Positions 33,499 through 44,000 of a DNA stretch of 64,000 nt are shown here, in pieces (position 1 is the first letter of the stretch; every line of letters begins with the position of its first letter). The translations under genes and the position numbers were made by a program. Origin of the DNA: Helicoverpa zea (taxonomy: Eukaryota; Arthropoda; Insecta; Lepidoptera; Noctuidae); assembly GCF_022581195.2 (NCBI RefSeq), contig NC_061480.1, forward strand, positions 7,030,892 through 7,094,891, in the 5' to 3' direction. The notes below the pieces were generated by a model that made no database searches, had not been told where the DNA came from, and was given only the letters and a program-made list of their open reading frames with translations.

Positions 33499-34249
33499 TA
33501 GGGATGGCGATTCTTTCCAAAAAAGATCGATTTTTAAATCGATTCGAATCAAGGTCTAATAAATCGATCCACAAAAAAATCGAGGTGAAAAGAATCGATT
33601 TTGCAAAAATCGATCTTTTTCGATTCGCATATTGAGTCTATGTAACTATTGAAGAGTTTTACTACTAAATCAAAGTAACAGGTAATAAAAAAGATATTTA
33701 TTTCAGTTAGGTAGGTAGGTACATTAAAAAGTTATATATTTTTTTATATTTCCCAGTGCTTAATATCCAAGCTTTTTAAGAATAACAATCTGTCTAATCT
33801 ACTAGGATCCAAACGATTACGCTCATCAGTTGCGATGTTGCCGGCAATCGAAAATAGACGCTCGCAAGGAACAGATGACCCCACAATACACATATACTTC
33901 ATGGCTATTGAGTGAACGTGATGATAAATTGAATTCTTTTGTTCTTGCCAGTAAAGTATAGGATCATATTTTAGGTGCACAACTGCTTGCGATAAATAGT
34001 GTTTAAATTCTTCGTCTAATAAACCCTGAGTTTCGTGTGCAAGTGTATTACAAGTGGAGAGCTGCTTCTTCATTAGTAAGTTGTGGAAATTCCATATTCC
34101 TTTTTCATCATTTTCTTCTGCTTAGCTGCTTAGAGGGTGAAATATCGATTCAATGGATCGATTCAGTACACAAGATCGATTTAAAAAATCGATTTTTTTG
34201 GTCTAAAAAATCGATTCTTCGATTAATCGATCTCAGATCGCCATCTCTA
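33499..34249. mobile_element. hAT deletion derivative, 751 bp
   Basis: Ends TAGGGATGGCGAT and TAGAGATGGCGAT (inverted) are flanked by the exact 8-bp duplication CCTTAATT (33491-33498 and 34250-34257). Both subterminal regions are packed with the palindrome AATCGATT. It keeps only the last part of a transposase gene, so it depends on a partner for movement. It is inserted in the SAP exon of the neighbouring relic. Confidence 0.9.
33744..34073 (-). pseudogene. hAT transposase C-terminal fragment
   Basis: About 110 codons encode YWQEQKNSIYHHVHSIAMKY, CIVGSSVPCERLFSIAGNIA and DERNRLDPSRLDRLLFLKSL. This is the hAT dimerisation domain of ZBED-like transposases, complete to the stop. Everything upstream, including the catalytic core, is deleted. 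The ATG at 34073 is fortuitous. Confidence 0.85.
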
Positions 34250-34499
34250 CCTTAATTCCGCCTTCAAATTATTAACAGTCATTGAGATGTAATCCATTGC
34301 GTAATTTTGTTTTGAACCTAATTATTTATTAATAAATAACTCAAAAATCGTACAGGAGAACTCGGTAACTCGAACAAAAACTGAATTTTGACGTTTCGTT
34401 GAGAGGCGCTAGCGTCGCGGCAGGCGCTAGCGCCTCTAGTGGCGATTTCATACGCGGTAGCCCTCATTAGTTATGTTCGGGGTCCGTTTTAAGAAATCA

Positions 34500-34556
34500 T
34501 GCACTTTTTTGTGTATTTACAATATTGTTATTTGTGTTAATACACAAAAAAGTGCA
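34500..34556. repeat. 18-bp perfect inverted repeat
   Basis: TGCACTTTTTTGTGTATT at 34500-34517 is exactly inverted at 34539-34556 around a 21-base loop. GC-rich GGCGCTAGCG words lie 80 bases upstream. It could be an element end or a hairpin terminator-like structure. Confidence 0.85.
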
Positions 34557-34599
34557 ATTCGCAAAATTTGTTAGTTGACTCAGTATACTTAGGAGCCGT

Positions 34600-35030
34600 C
34601 GATATGTTGACCCAAACAAAGTAAGAAGTTACATAGCTATTTTTTTTAGTTCTGGATATTTATTACCACACACAAATTTTATCCAGAACTCTTCACAGGA
34701 AACTTCTGCATGTTTGTGTTTTAAAACTGTGTTTTCTTGGAAATCGATCATTTCTATCTGCAGAGTAGCTTTATCACTCCCGAAAACATTTGCAGCTTCG
34801 TTGCTCCATTCACCATCAGGATGCAGAGAGTAAATGCTGCTGAGGATTTCTACAACATTCTCAATTTTCTTAAAATCTGCGAACCTGTTTTCAAATTCCG
34901 ATTTCAGATCTGTAATGAACGTCTTGTATTGGCCGACATCAATCTCGCTGTCACTGCTAATTATTTTATTTAAATTAGGGAAGTGTAAGCGTTCACTACC
35001 AACATCATTAATAAAGAGATCAAGTTTTCT
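34600..35030 (-). pseudogene. hAT transposase relic (ZBED5/FAM200-like), C-terminal part
   Basis: The minus strand reads FITDLKSEFENRFADFKKIE, ATLQIEMIDFQENTVLKHKH, CEEFWIKFVCGNKYPELKKI and, after a stop, LLTLFGSTY. These are the blocks before and in the dimerisation domain of the FAM200/ZBED5 group of hAT-derived proteins. The N-terminal half is replaced upstream by an unrelated basic frame. Dead by stop codon and truncation. Confidence 0.65.
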
Positions 35031-35366
35031 CTATGGTTTGTTGTTGAATGTTGCCATTTTCTCTACAACATGTGTGATTCTTATTAAAAAGGTTTTTTTT
35101 TTCCAATTGACCATTACCGGAACACTTACCATTACTGGTGCAGTTACAGTTTTAAAATTTTCTCTCCACTTTTTTCTTTGTTCTCTTTGTTCGCGAGACG
35201 ATTTTTCTTTATGTTGTAGATATCGTTCTCTTCGCTTTCTTCTTTCTATTTCTAGTAATTCTGGGTCGTTTTTTATTTCAATATACCGCCGTCTTTTGCA
35301 CATTTTTTGAGCCAGCCTTCTTCTAAACAGAGCTTCTTTTTCTTCTTTTTTTGATTTAGGGGGCAT
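35031..35366 (-). CDS. Small basic coiled-coil protein, element-associated type
   Basis: A 111-codon frame starts MPPKSKKEEKEALFRRRLAQ and continues with a long run rich in Arg, Lys and Glu (ELLEIERRKRRERYLQHKEK). I recall short proteins with this KSKxE...RRR...REQR pattern as common repeated genes in moths and beetles, near mobile elements. The role is unknown. The C-terminal 25 residues may be read-through into the hAT relic. An expressed small protein and a fragment of a longer gene are both possible. Confidence 0.4.
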   Translation of the reverse strand: MPPKSKKEEKEALFRRRLAQKMCKRRRYIEIKNDPELLEIERRKRRERYLQHKEKSSREQREQRKKWRENFKTVTAPVMVSVPVMVNWKKKTFLIRITHVVEKMATFNNKP

Positions 35367-35514
35367 TTTCGGTTGTAGGGCTTAATTTATTTTAACATCT
35401 GTAAAGAAAATAAAACTCACTAAATTCGTTTTGAGATATGTAAAGACGTCACGCATTTGTTGAAATGTTTTGCAATTTCTATTGATCAGCAATGTACTCG
35501 TAGATACTGTCAGA

Positions 35515-35599
35515 CAGTCGAAGGGCTCAAATCGATCTACACACGATTCTATTGTCAAGACAATTAGAACGGGTGTAGATAATTTGACCTTTTCGACTG
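35515..35599. repeat. Imperfect fold-back repeat
   Basis: Two arms of about 40 bases, beginning CAGTCGAA and sharing ATCTACAC, face each other around TTGTCAAGACAA. The whole could fold into one long hairpin. Likely a small fold-back element or the end of one. Confidence 0.7.
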
Positions 35600-35639
35600 C
35601 TCGTCTACTTCTACTGCTGACTGTACCTACCTAATTATG

Positions 35640-35710
35640 TCATAATCAACATGATCTCAGCCGAAAGACGTCCACTGCCTAACGAAAGATCTCCATGAGG
35701 ACATGAGAAC
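35640..35710 (+). repeat. Lepidopteran dispersed repeat tail
   Basis: CATGATCTCAGCCGAAAGAC followed by GTCCACTGC is a degenerate copy of a phrase I know from abundant retroposons in moth and butterfly genomes. This is one of the main grounds for assigning the organism. Confidence 0.6.
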
Positions 35711-35990
35711 ATTTTGGAAAAGGAACATAATGAAACGATAAAAATTCTACTTGCAAATTACTCTACAAAAACTACGATTTACTACTATTCGATACTTTCT
35801 TTCGTATTTAAAACTTACTGAGTCAGCAGTACCTACTTATAAATTTGTCATTCCATTTATCAACTATTATCGTCCCACTATCCTTCACGTACTGGTACGG
35901 TAGACAATAAGTACGATTTTCCTATAAAACTGTTACCACTGACCTGAAGTTGACTGTACATATTTTGTATCTGCTCCGGACTGCTACCCT

Positions 35991-36223
35991 CTATAGTTCG
36001 GCCATTCAGAGAATGCGTTCCTGACACGTCGCGATTGAACTGACTGAATTATAACATTCATTGATTATTGATATAATAATGTTGTTTTAATGCTCCTCAA
36101 TTGTTAAAACGGTAAACAACCAGCAAAAATATTTTTATCGTAACTGCAACGCCATTGCAAAGTTACGTCGTCAGTTCAATCGCGACGTGTCAGGAACGCA
36201 TTCTCTGAATGGCCGAACTATAG
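35991..36223. mobile_element. MITE with 54-bp perfect inverted repeats
   Basis: CTATAGTTCGGCCATTCAGA begins a 54-base arm at 35991-36044 that is perfectly inverted at 36170-36223, around a 125-bp AT-rich core without coding capacity. TA flanks at both outer ends suggest a Tc1/mariner-type target. No matching autonomous element was found in the window. Confidence 0.85.
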
Positions 36224-36856
36224 TTCAATTTGAATACTTTCGTATCTAAACTCATTGTTTATATTGTAGCTACTATAGAATTTCAAATTTTGCTGAACTT
36301 CACAGAGTGCCTTACACACACCACCTTGATATGTTCCAATTATACATACATGCGAATTCTTCTAAAATATTGGTGAACTTATTAACGTTCATACTATATC
36401 TATTGGTGTCTATTACTAAGACATAATACGTCAGCCAAAAATAAAAGAAAAAGTGTATTTTTCCGAAATTGCCAAAAGAATATATTTTGTACAAAGCTTT
36501 ATGCCGAAATAGGGCGAATGAGCTAAAGCCCGCCCTTGCCAGACAGCAGACGAAATTTAAGAAACCGATAGAACCACAACAACGATTAGCAGTGTGTCTT
36601 AGGTATATAATAATACAAAATTATTATTTTTAAGATATAAATTACATTCATTCATTTTTAATATTACAAGGGATGAGTAGGGATTATTCACGTCTGTATC
36701 TATACGTCTTAGAAGTGCTTCATAAATAATTACTAGGTATGTTAGAAATCAACAAAATATTTATTAAACTTTTTCATGAAGGTAAATAATCACTTTTACG
36801 AAATTCAGGGCATTCACAAAAACATGTTCATGACATTTATAATATTTAATGATTCT
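36224..36856. other. No gene supported
   Basis: AT-rich, with only short frames. A slightly GC-richer patch at 36505-36590 has no motif. Confidence 0.4.
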
Positions 36857-38395
36857 TCAACCCGTGAAGTCGGATCCTGGGGCGGTGCTACTGGAGGGGT
36901 TAAATTGGATAAAAAAATCTTCTTGTTGTTGTGTGGTGATGGCGGTCACCGGAGGTGGCGGCGGCGGCGGCGGAGGAGTTGGTGTAGATGGTGATGGCAA
37001 TAGTGATGATGAAGGCGAAGGCGACATATAGCAGTCAGGATTAGAGCTCAACTATTCCCATTCTAATTCCTGAACAACCTGGAATATTCTTCCCTTTGCT
37101 AAATGTTGATGATAAGGCGAAAATCTTTTTAGTGTCGGAATCAATCCCTTAAAAAAAGCGTCGATGTGATCATCTTCCTCCGTCTTTTTTTTCATTTTCA
37201 ATAGTGTATTTCATTAATGAAGCCGAAGCCGAAGGTTGTGACGATGCTTGCCTTTGCGTACGAGTACGAGCTTGCATTTTTTTTAATGTACTTGTATTTT
37301 GAGATGAATTACGTGAACTTGTATTTTGGGGCACATTTTTTTGTAATTTCAGTCAGTGCAGCTCTTGGAATATCAGTACTATCTTGAAGCGTCTCTTCCG
37401 ATTCATGGTCGTTTGAAATATTTTCAATCACTTCTCTGTAATGTAAATAAACGACCAAAAATTGGAGCAAATCGTCGTATTAATATTTTTTACTTTGACT
37501 GCTGCTTGACCACTTTTCAGTTGTTTTTTGTTGAGGGTTTTTTTAAATTGGTTTCTTATATTTGTCCATCTTGATTTGATTATCACTTTAAAAGATGGTC
37601 TCCGAGTTATCAAATAGCTCATGAGCCCGTCTCAAGAATATTTGCAAGGCCTCCCACGGCGAGGAGTCTCTATTAATTTGCACTTTCAGTGCAACCGACG
37701 CCTTCTTCCATCGATCCTCTCTAGGAGTGGAAGCGGCTTCAGCCTTAGATATACCTTCACCTCTACATAGAAGTCCCCCGTTAGGTCGGCTGTCCGCCGT
37801 ACTTTCCCGTTGGCGACGCGGCTCACGAGGGACGATCCAAGGTCCACTATGTCGCTGGGAGAAGCTCGCCGTTCTCTAAGCCGAAGAGGTCCGAGCTATG
37901 ATGTTTGTATTTCCTGAAACAAAATAAAACATTTTATTTATAATTATTACGATAATAATACCTTCAAAGTTGACGGCACGGTTGGCGCAGTGGTCGAGCG
38001 ATCGACTGCTGCATTGCGTGTCGCGGTTCGATTCCCGCACGGAACAAATATTTGTATAATCTACAGATAGTTGTTCGGGGTCTAGGTGTGTGTGCATGAG
38101 AGATTTATGTCTGTAAACGCACCCACGATACAGCAGAAATTCCTAAATATGACCAACTAAACGTGATGTATAATAAGATGATAGTGCTCTCTGCGTTACT
38201 GAACTAGAGTTTAGTTTCGATTTGTGAATACAACTCTAGTGGACATAACATACACGACAAGTAAGTAATAAACTCAAAAATTACCTCGATGTTGATTTCG
38301 AAGGCGATGCCTTTTTCTTCGGCTGCACGTTTTTCGTAACCTCGGTTACTGCTGAGCGCCCCGGCTGCGACTGGTATTCAACTTCGGAGTCAGAC
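36857..38395 (-). pseudogene. Repeat-borne gene, copy B, with BESS-like C-terminus
   Basis: The exons at 38395-38285 (SDSEVEYQSQPG) and from 37913 down (SDLFGLENGELLP, then KVRRTADLTGDFYVEVKVY) match copy A at 182-859, border for border. A frameshift after KVY breaks copy B. Further down, beyond what copy A shows, are AFFKGLIPTLKRFSPYHQHL and KGRIFQVVQELEWE, a BESS-like motif, then a Ser/Pro tail with nine prolines in a row (36857-37051). Together they suggest a DNA-binding-type protein with a novel N-terminal domain. A SINE sits in its intron. Confidence 0.5.
37967..38137 (+). repeat. tRNA-derived SINE
   Basis: A box TGGCGCAGTGG (37983-37993) and B box GGTTCGATTCC (38025-38035) form a pol III promoter. 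The tail contains GTTCGGGGTCTAGGTGTGTG and TGTAAACGCACCCACGATAC, typical of lepidopteran SINEs. Comparison with copy A of the host repeat (575-640), which lacks it, gives the insertion limits. Confidence 0.8.
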
Positions 38396-39012
38396 CTGCA
38401 ATCGAATACAAAGATAAAGTTAATAATAAATTATTAACGCTACCGTGCATCTATATACTCGAGGTATCAGTGTTTGTTAAAAACAATATCCACATGTTTG
38501 ACTACTACACGCGTATACGGCGCAAGGATAAACTATGCACAACAGCTAGTAAAACTCACCTATTGCATGAGAGCATCTTTTGTCCAGCTTCTCGAGGATA
38601 GAGGGGGTCGACTTATTCTGGCAACAAACAGTCTGTTTAAAATGATGTAAGTTTTACTTTTCATTTTCTCCTTCCAAATGTATCATCTCTATCGATGTAG
38701 TCCGTTTTTTAGCGGAGAGTCGTCATTTGACCAAACTGCAAATAAGTACTTTGATCTTTTAGTAACATGTAGTTGCCCTTGCACTTGATAGTACCAATGG
38801 TGGTTTTTATTGATTTCCAGCCCTTTTTTTGTTACTTTCCAAAACGTTACTTTCCTTTTTTTATGGCTTCTTCTAACCCCAATTTGAATGCCGTTATTGG
38901 GCATTTAATTTCAATGATTGTGTCATCGCTACATAAACCATCCGGAGTGGCTCCTAAAAATGGAAACTCGTCAATAAATAAACCACAAGGATCAGTTTTT
39001 ATATGTTCTTAA

Positions 39013-39975
39013 CCCTAGATCACTAACCTTCGTCAAAACGACGACGAGGATTTAAAAAAAGTGGTATAATTTTTGAGTGCGTTGTCGCACGCATTTCAAA
39101 TTCCAGCTTCCAGATATCTCAGTCGAACCAACGCTCGCGCGGCACACCGGTGTATTTTTTGTGTAGTGGCCCTGTGCTCGCCGTTCCAGCCACCATGAGT
39201 CGTCGAATCGACGAAGGTTAGTATTAACGCAGCAACATTATTATTCAGGATTTTATTTATTTTTAATTTTTTCGAGTATAATTATTTATTTTTCTTATAT
39301 TAGTGTTTTGTAAACTTTGTACTTAATTTGCCTACATTGAAATAAGTACCCACACTATTTTTATTTGAATATATTTTTATTTTAGATACGATTCGTCACC
39401 TGTTATGTGATGATAATAGTGACGAAGAAACTTCTACTTCTATACATGAGCCTGATCAAAGAGAAGATGCCGATAATCTTCCTATCGCTAAAAAAAGAAA
39501 ACTTTGTGCAATTTGCCCCTCCGCAAGACGAAGAATGACAAAGAGTTGTTGCACTAAGTGCAACAAATCCTTGTGTGGCGAACACAAACTTGACATTTGT
39601 CACAAATGTATTAATTGATAGTTTTTTTATAAAATGTTGTTTTCTTTTGTTGATTTTATTTCTTAATTCTAATATTTTAATGTTTTTTTGAGTCTTTGTT
39701 TGGTTAGTTATAAAGATTTTTAGCATTTAAAAAACTAAAATTTTGATATGAGTAACATTTTCGGGTCTCAATTAAAAGACTGTCAAAGTAATTAAAATGT
39801 GATTTTAGTGAGTAAAAAACTGATAACTATGTTAACAAATGATTATTGTAATAAATAAATAAAACACAAAAAAAGAATATTTCATTAAACCTAACCAGCT
39901 CCCCCTTTTACATGGCGTAGTCGAAACGGCGAAGGTTAGTAATAAGCGTTGTAAAATAAGGTTAGTAATCTAGGG
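39013..39975. mobile_element. piggyBac deletion derivative, 963 bp
   Basis: CCCTAGATCACTAACCTT at the left end and CCCTAGATTACTAACCTT (inverted) at the right end are each bounded by TTAA (39009-39012 and 39976-39979), the piggyBac target. AAGGTTAGTAAT is repeated inside the right end. It lacks the catalytic domain but carries a small spliced gene. The target is within the YqaJ relic, whose frame motifs continue on both sides. Confidence 0.92.
39195..39618 (+). CDS. 84-aa mini-protein: piggyBac N-terminus joined to its Cys-rich domain
   Basis: ATG at 39195 in a GCCACCATGA context. Exon 1 (39195-39216) encodes MSRRIDE up to a GTTAGT donor. Exon 2 (39386-39618, after TTTTATTTTAG) continues in phase: DTIRHLLCDDNSDEE, then KKRKLCAICPSARRRMTK and SCCTKCNKSLCGEHKLDIC, ending CHKCIN. 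The start resembles piggyBac transposase N-termini, and the end is the Cys-rich zinc domain that binds the element ends. The whole catalytic region is gone, yet frame and splice sites are open. It might compete with full transposase at the ends; that is inference. Confidence 0.75.
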
Positions 39976-40339
39976 TTAAATTTCCAATTGCCTGATGGCA
40001 ATTTTTTCATTATCCTTGCCATATTTTATTGACGATACATGGTCAATGTTGTCTTGTACAACAAGTCTCAAACTAAATTATGATAACTTGAGTCATTTCG
40101 TCGCGTGACAACTTTTCCGAAGTTCGAAGTGGTTAATAATGACCTACGCAACTCTAGCCACTCACTGCATTCACTTTGTAGAATGGTTGTTCTTTCGATT
40201 ATATTTCGTTTTTCATCAGTTTTTTTCAAATGTGCAATAAAATTTTCTTTAAGGTTATTAAAAACATCTATTGGCATGTCTGGTTTAGTGCAATCTTGAC
40301 CATAATTCGGTATAAAGTCGATCTAGTTCAGATTCTTGT

Positions 40340-40910
40340 CCATGTTAGGCAATGTGATACCAGATGTGATACGTTTGATCCCATGTCTAAAGGCCAAACT
40401 ATTGAGATGTGGCTTAATAAAGTGGAAGAATGTGCTCAATTGTATAAATGGGGAGACGATCAAATAATTCATTATGCTTCTCCTAAACTTAGTGGTGTAT
40501 CCCGGACAAGGTATCAGAGTCTCCCATCGATGTCGTTTTCGTGGACCGAATGGAAATACAAATTAAGGGAGTCATTCCCGTCCACTGATGGTTATGCAGA
40601 ACTCCTTAACGAAATGTTATCAAAAAGGGTTCAATTTAATGAATCTTTAGAATTATATTTCTATAAATAAATCAACCTTAATAGATGTGACGTAAAAGGT
40701 AAAAAAGGGCAGTTGATTGCCTACTATATGGAATAGAAGACGGCAGTATAAGATTAGGTGCTAAAGCAACAAAATGTGAAGAACCGGAACAAGTATTGAA
40801 ATATTTCCAATCAATAAAACAGCAATCTCGAGAATTAAAGTATAAAACATCGAACAACTATGATAAAAGGAACAATACAAGTTTTAACATACTAAATAAA
40901 ACACCTAATG
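40340..40910 (+). pseudogene. LTR retrotransposon gag relic, first part
   Basis: The plus strand encodes FDPMSKGQTIEMWLNKVEEC, YKWGDDQIIHYASPKLSGVS, FSWTEWKYKLRESFP and MLSKRVQFNESLELYFYK. This is a capsid-like gag of Gypsy-class elements (the W-x-x-K-x-E-C and E-W-x-x-K-L motifs). After a frameshift it continues LNRCDVKGKK. It is cut at 40910 by the hAT insertion and resumes at 45554. Confidence 0.7.
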
Positions 40911-41088
40911 CAGGCCCGGTCTGGCTCCATTGGAGGCCCTCGGCTAGATGGTGATTTGAGCCCCCCCCCCCCCCCCAATAACATAAATAATTATTACATA
41001 AAGAAGTTAAAAAAAAATTGTGTTAACCGTAGAAAGACGACAAAAATTCCTACCATAGTGATAGTAGCCTTATTAACGATTGCCTAGC

Positions 41089-44000
41089 CTATCCCATCAG
41101 TTTTCTTTTAAGTTCGTCACTACTACTGGCCACGACATTAATGATTTCTTCTCTGTCGATGTCAGAAAACAAGTCTCTCTCTATGTTCATAAAAATAAGG
41201 CTAGACATAAGGTCTTGGCCTAAACTAGCCCTAAGACGATTCTTAATTATTTTTAACTTCGAAAAAACCCGTTCACATGTAACCTGTGTACAGGGTATCG
41301 TTAGGATAAATTTATAAACTACATATAAGTTAGTGAACAATCCTGATCCAGAGAGTTCAAAAATAACTGAGAAGGCGCATGACAAACACTTGAAACATTT
41401 TTTACTGTCATTGCAGAAACCACGAAAATTGTCTTCTTCTGATTCAGGTTCCGAATCGAGTTCACGGTCTTTTAAAATTTCTTCTGCTTTGTTTGATTCT
41501 TCGTCTGGGATCTGTTCATCTTGAGTTTTTACAACTTTTATGAAACTTTTGTACTGATCTGCAAATTGTTTAAGTTCTATTAATAATATACTTCTTTCAA
41601 CATTGCAAAGTTTTGAGATACAAGAGAGGACTCCAGCCGGAAAGTCTTTTGTCGTCATTATGTCATTAAATTTTCTTGGATTTAACCAAGAAAGGTCCTC
41701 TAAAATTTCTCTGTTGGGGCAAAATCTTTCTTCTATGCTTATTCTAGCACAGTCTAACATATTGAAAAATACATGCTTGAAATGTTGAGCTGCTGATATT
41801 TCAGGAGCATCATCACTGGATTGTTCCCCAGGCATTCGTTTTTTCTTTGAAATTCTTCTTTCCGTAAAGTCCAATTGTAATTCCAAATCAATATTGCTAT
41901 CTTCCAATTTACTGTTAACAGCAGTCGCATACTCTTTTGTTTTCGTGTACAAAAATTCAAAATGTTTGTCATTTCTTTTTTCATTGATCTGTTTAAGTAG
42001 TGTTTGAACCAAATCCCAAGCAATAGCGTAGTCCAATGTTTTAGTTTGCAAATATTTCGAAACAGGCGTTATAACAAGAAACATATCTAGTAAAACGAAT
42101 GAAATAAATAGGTTTTCAAATTTCGCCCATTGACTTGCCAAATTTCTGGCCATATATCTGGATTTGCAATCAAAATTACCATCAGATATTTCTTTGAATA
42201 CGGTAATGACGTTAGTTAATTTGTCCGTGGCAATTTCCCCGCTCCTTAAAACACTTTCATCAATTATCGATGACAGAGCCTTATGTTTACTCCACCTAGT
42301 GGCTCCTATTTTTTGCAGTCTATAAAGTTTGTCGTGGGCGGTATGTTGTTTTTTTGTTTCTTTCTCCCACACTGCCATTCGTTTGTAAGATGTACTCAGA
42401 AAAACTGCAGATTCCTCTACCAATCCAAATACGTTTTCTGCTTGAAGAAACTTTACTGTCGAGTCAGCTACTACTAAGTTTAAGACGTGAGCCATACAGT
42501 GAGTATAAATCATATTTTCATTTGCCTTTTTGAAGTGAGCCTGTAAGCCATTGTAACACCCTTTCATATTACTTGCCCCGTCGAATGAACACGCAACTAT
42601 ATTTGATGCTTGAATTCCGTACTTTGCTAATTCCGATGTTATTCGCTCGTACAATGCTTGTCCACTAGAGTCATCAATAACAGTCATCTCTAGTAGCCTT
42701 TCATAAACCTTTCCTTGGACAACGTAGCGTACGCATATAGCTAATTGGTCCATCACTGCCACATCTTGGGTAGAGTCTACCATCACGCTGTAAATAATAC
42801 TATCTTTGAGGTCTTTCAATATGATATTACGTCCAATTGTAGCAATCGTTTTAATTAACTTGTTTATAAACGATTTGGACAAAAATGTGATCAAAGAGCC
42901 TCGCCCGTACTGTCTTTTGGTTGACTTTCCGACAAGTTTTCTTTTCTCAATTGTTTTTTGTTTATGTTTCTTACTCTCCTCAATGCACTGTTTCACATGG
43001 TTTTGTAAAATGACGTCATAGTTTGCAACCATCATGACAAGTTCGAGAAAATTACCATGATTTTCTACAGAGTCAAGTGAGTAGGCCCCTTCTGCTTTGT
43101 CCCCTCTGTAAGCAATGCCTTGTCTACCCAGAAATAAAACTATGTCAATCAAACGATGAACAACTAATCTTCTTGTGTGAACTTCTCTTTCCCGTTGTTT
43201 AGATTGGTGTCCCGCTAGAAGACTCTCAATATCACGACCTTTTAGGCATTGAAAAGCTGTCTTGGCCGCAAGTTCATGATAATGGGAGTTTTCATGAGTT
43301 TCCAGCGATTTATAAATGTGTTTTGGTGTAACATCATGTCCAGTAATAAATGTGGAATCTCTGTTATCCTTGCCTCCGAAAGCCATACAACAAGAACAAT
43401 ATACTTTGTTGAGCTCAATGGAATAAGATAACCATTTTCTGTGTATTTTTTCTCCATTCGGCAAAAGACGATAGTAGAGTTTGGATGGATCAAACGGAAG
43501 TTTAACTCCTTTTCCCTCATGAACTTGGATTGGATGTTTTTCCATAAAAGCTTTTTTTATTCCAATGTGATCACTTTCATTTGGACATATGAAACAACCA
43601 AGGTTTTTCTTAGAAGCATCAAGCGTGTCTTGTTTAGATTCTTCATCGCTGATTTCTGAATCAGAGTCAGAGCTTATTGACGAATCCCTGTCGAAATGCG
43701 TCAACGACGGTTTGGGGTGGTCTAGATTTAGGTCTAGAAAATTTTGATTGCTAGTAGTAGTTTCTTCCCTCTTATTTTCACTCCCACCCGACGATGTAGC
43801 TACAGTAGCCTCTGCTTGGATTGAAGGAGGCTCAATTTGATCTTCGTTTCCTGAAAATAAGTAATAACATCGTGGGTGCAAAATAATACGAAATACAGTA
43901 GTCTTATACAAAACATCTTAAACAATTATTCTGTTTACATTAGCCTTTTAAAATAATTTAATCTTACAATCGTAGGCGTGGCAAATGTCCCCAAAACAAT

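Larger units (their letters stand above)
32850..34297 (-). pseudogene. SAP-SWIM gene relic (YqaJ-type gene family, N-terminal part)
   Basis: Exon 1 starts at the ATG at 34297 and encodes a SAP-like motif: MTVNNLKAEL, then RRRNAKISGTKEQLVKR. It is interrupted by a 751-bp hAT at 33499-34249 and ends at a GTTAGT donor at about 33444. A second exon (from about 33341) reads VVYLQDDLVLSVEWPSDSSY and YAAVHRKGYNMMASEY. The third part, from 33087, carries a SWIM zinc finger: ICECAAGKGPKAVCKHTPC. This order is known from large proteins that continue into a YqaJ nuclease; here the gene stops at the Tigger relic. Related pieces lie at 38660-40277 and 63487-63981. Confidence 0.6.
38660..40277 (-). pseudogene. 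YqaJ-like exonuclease gene relic, split by a piggyBac element
   Basis: Upstream part (40277-40000): ILQSECSEWLELRRSLLTTS and NFGKV, the entry motif of YqaJ/lambda-exonuclease-type domains, then frames reading IKYGKDNEKIA. Downstream part (39008-38660): PFLGATPDGLCSDDTIIEIK (catalytic D and E-x-K), then HHWYYQVQGQLHVTKRSKYL. So the catalytic core is present but frame-shifted and broken at a TTAA by a 963-bp insertion. In such proteins the YqaJ domain lies C-terminal to SAP and SWIM parts; the SAP-SWIM relic at 32850-34297 is downstream, so it belongs to another copy. Confidence 0.75.

Noticed and set aside
34834..35310. 158-codon plus-strand frame
   Set aside because: It lies opposite the hAT and basic-protein frames and has the Ser/Phe-rich composition of an antisense shadow.
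36857..37051. Proline-rich open frame with nine consecutive prolines as an independent gene
   Set aside because: It is the low-complexity tail downstream of the BESS-like motif of the repeated gene on the same strand, not a separate gene.
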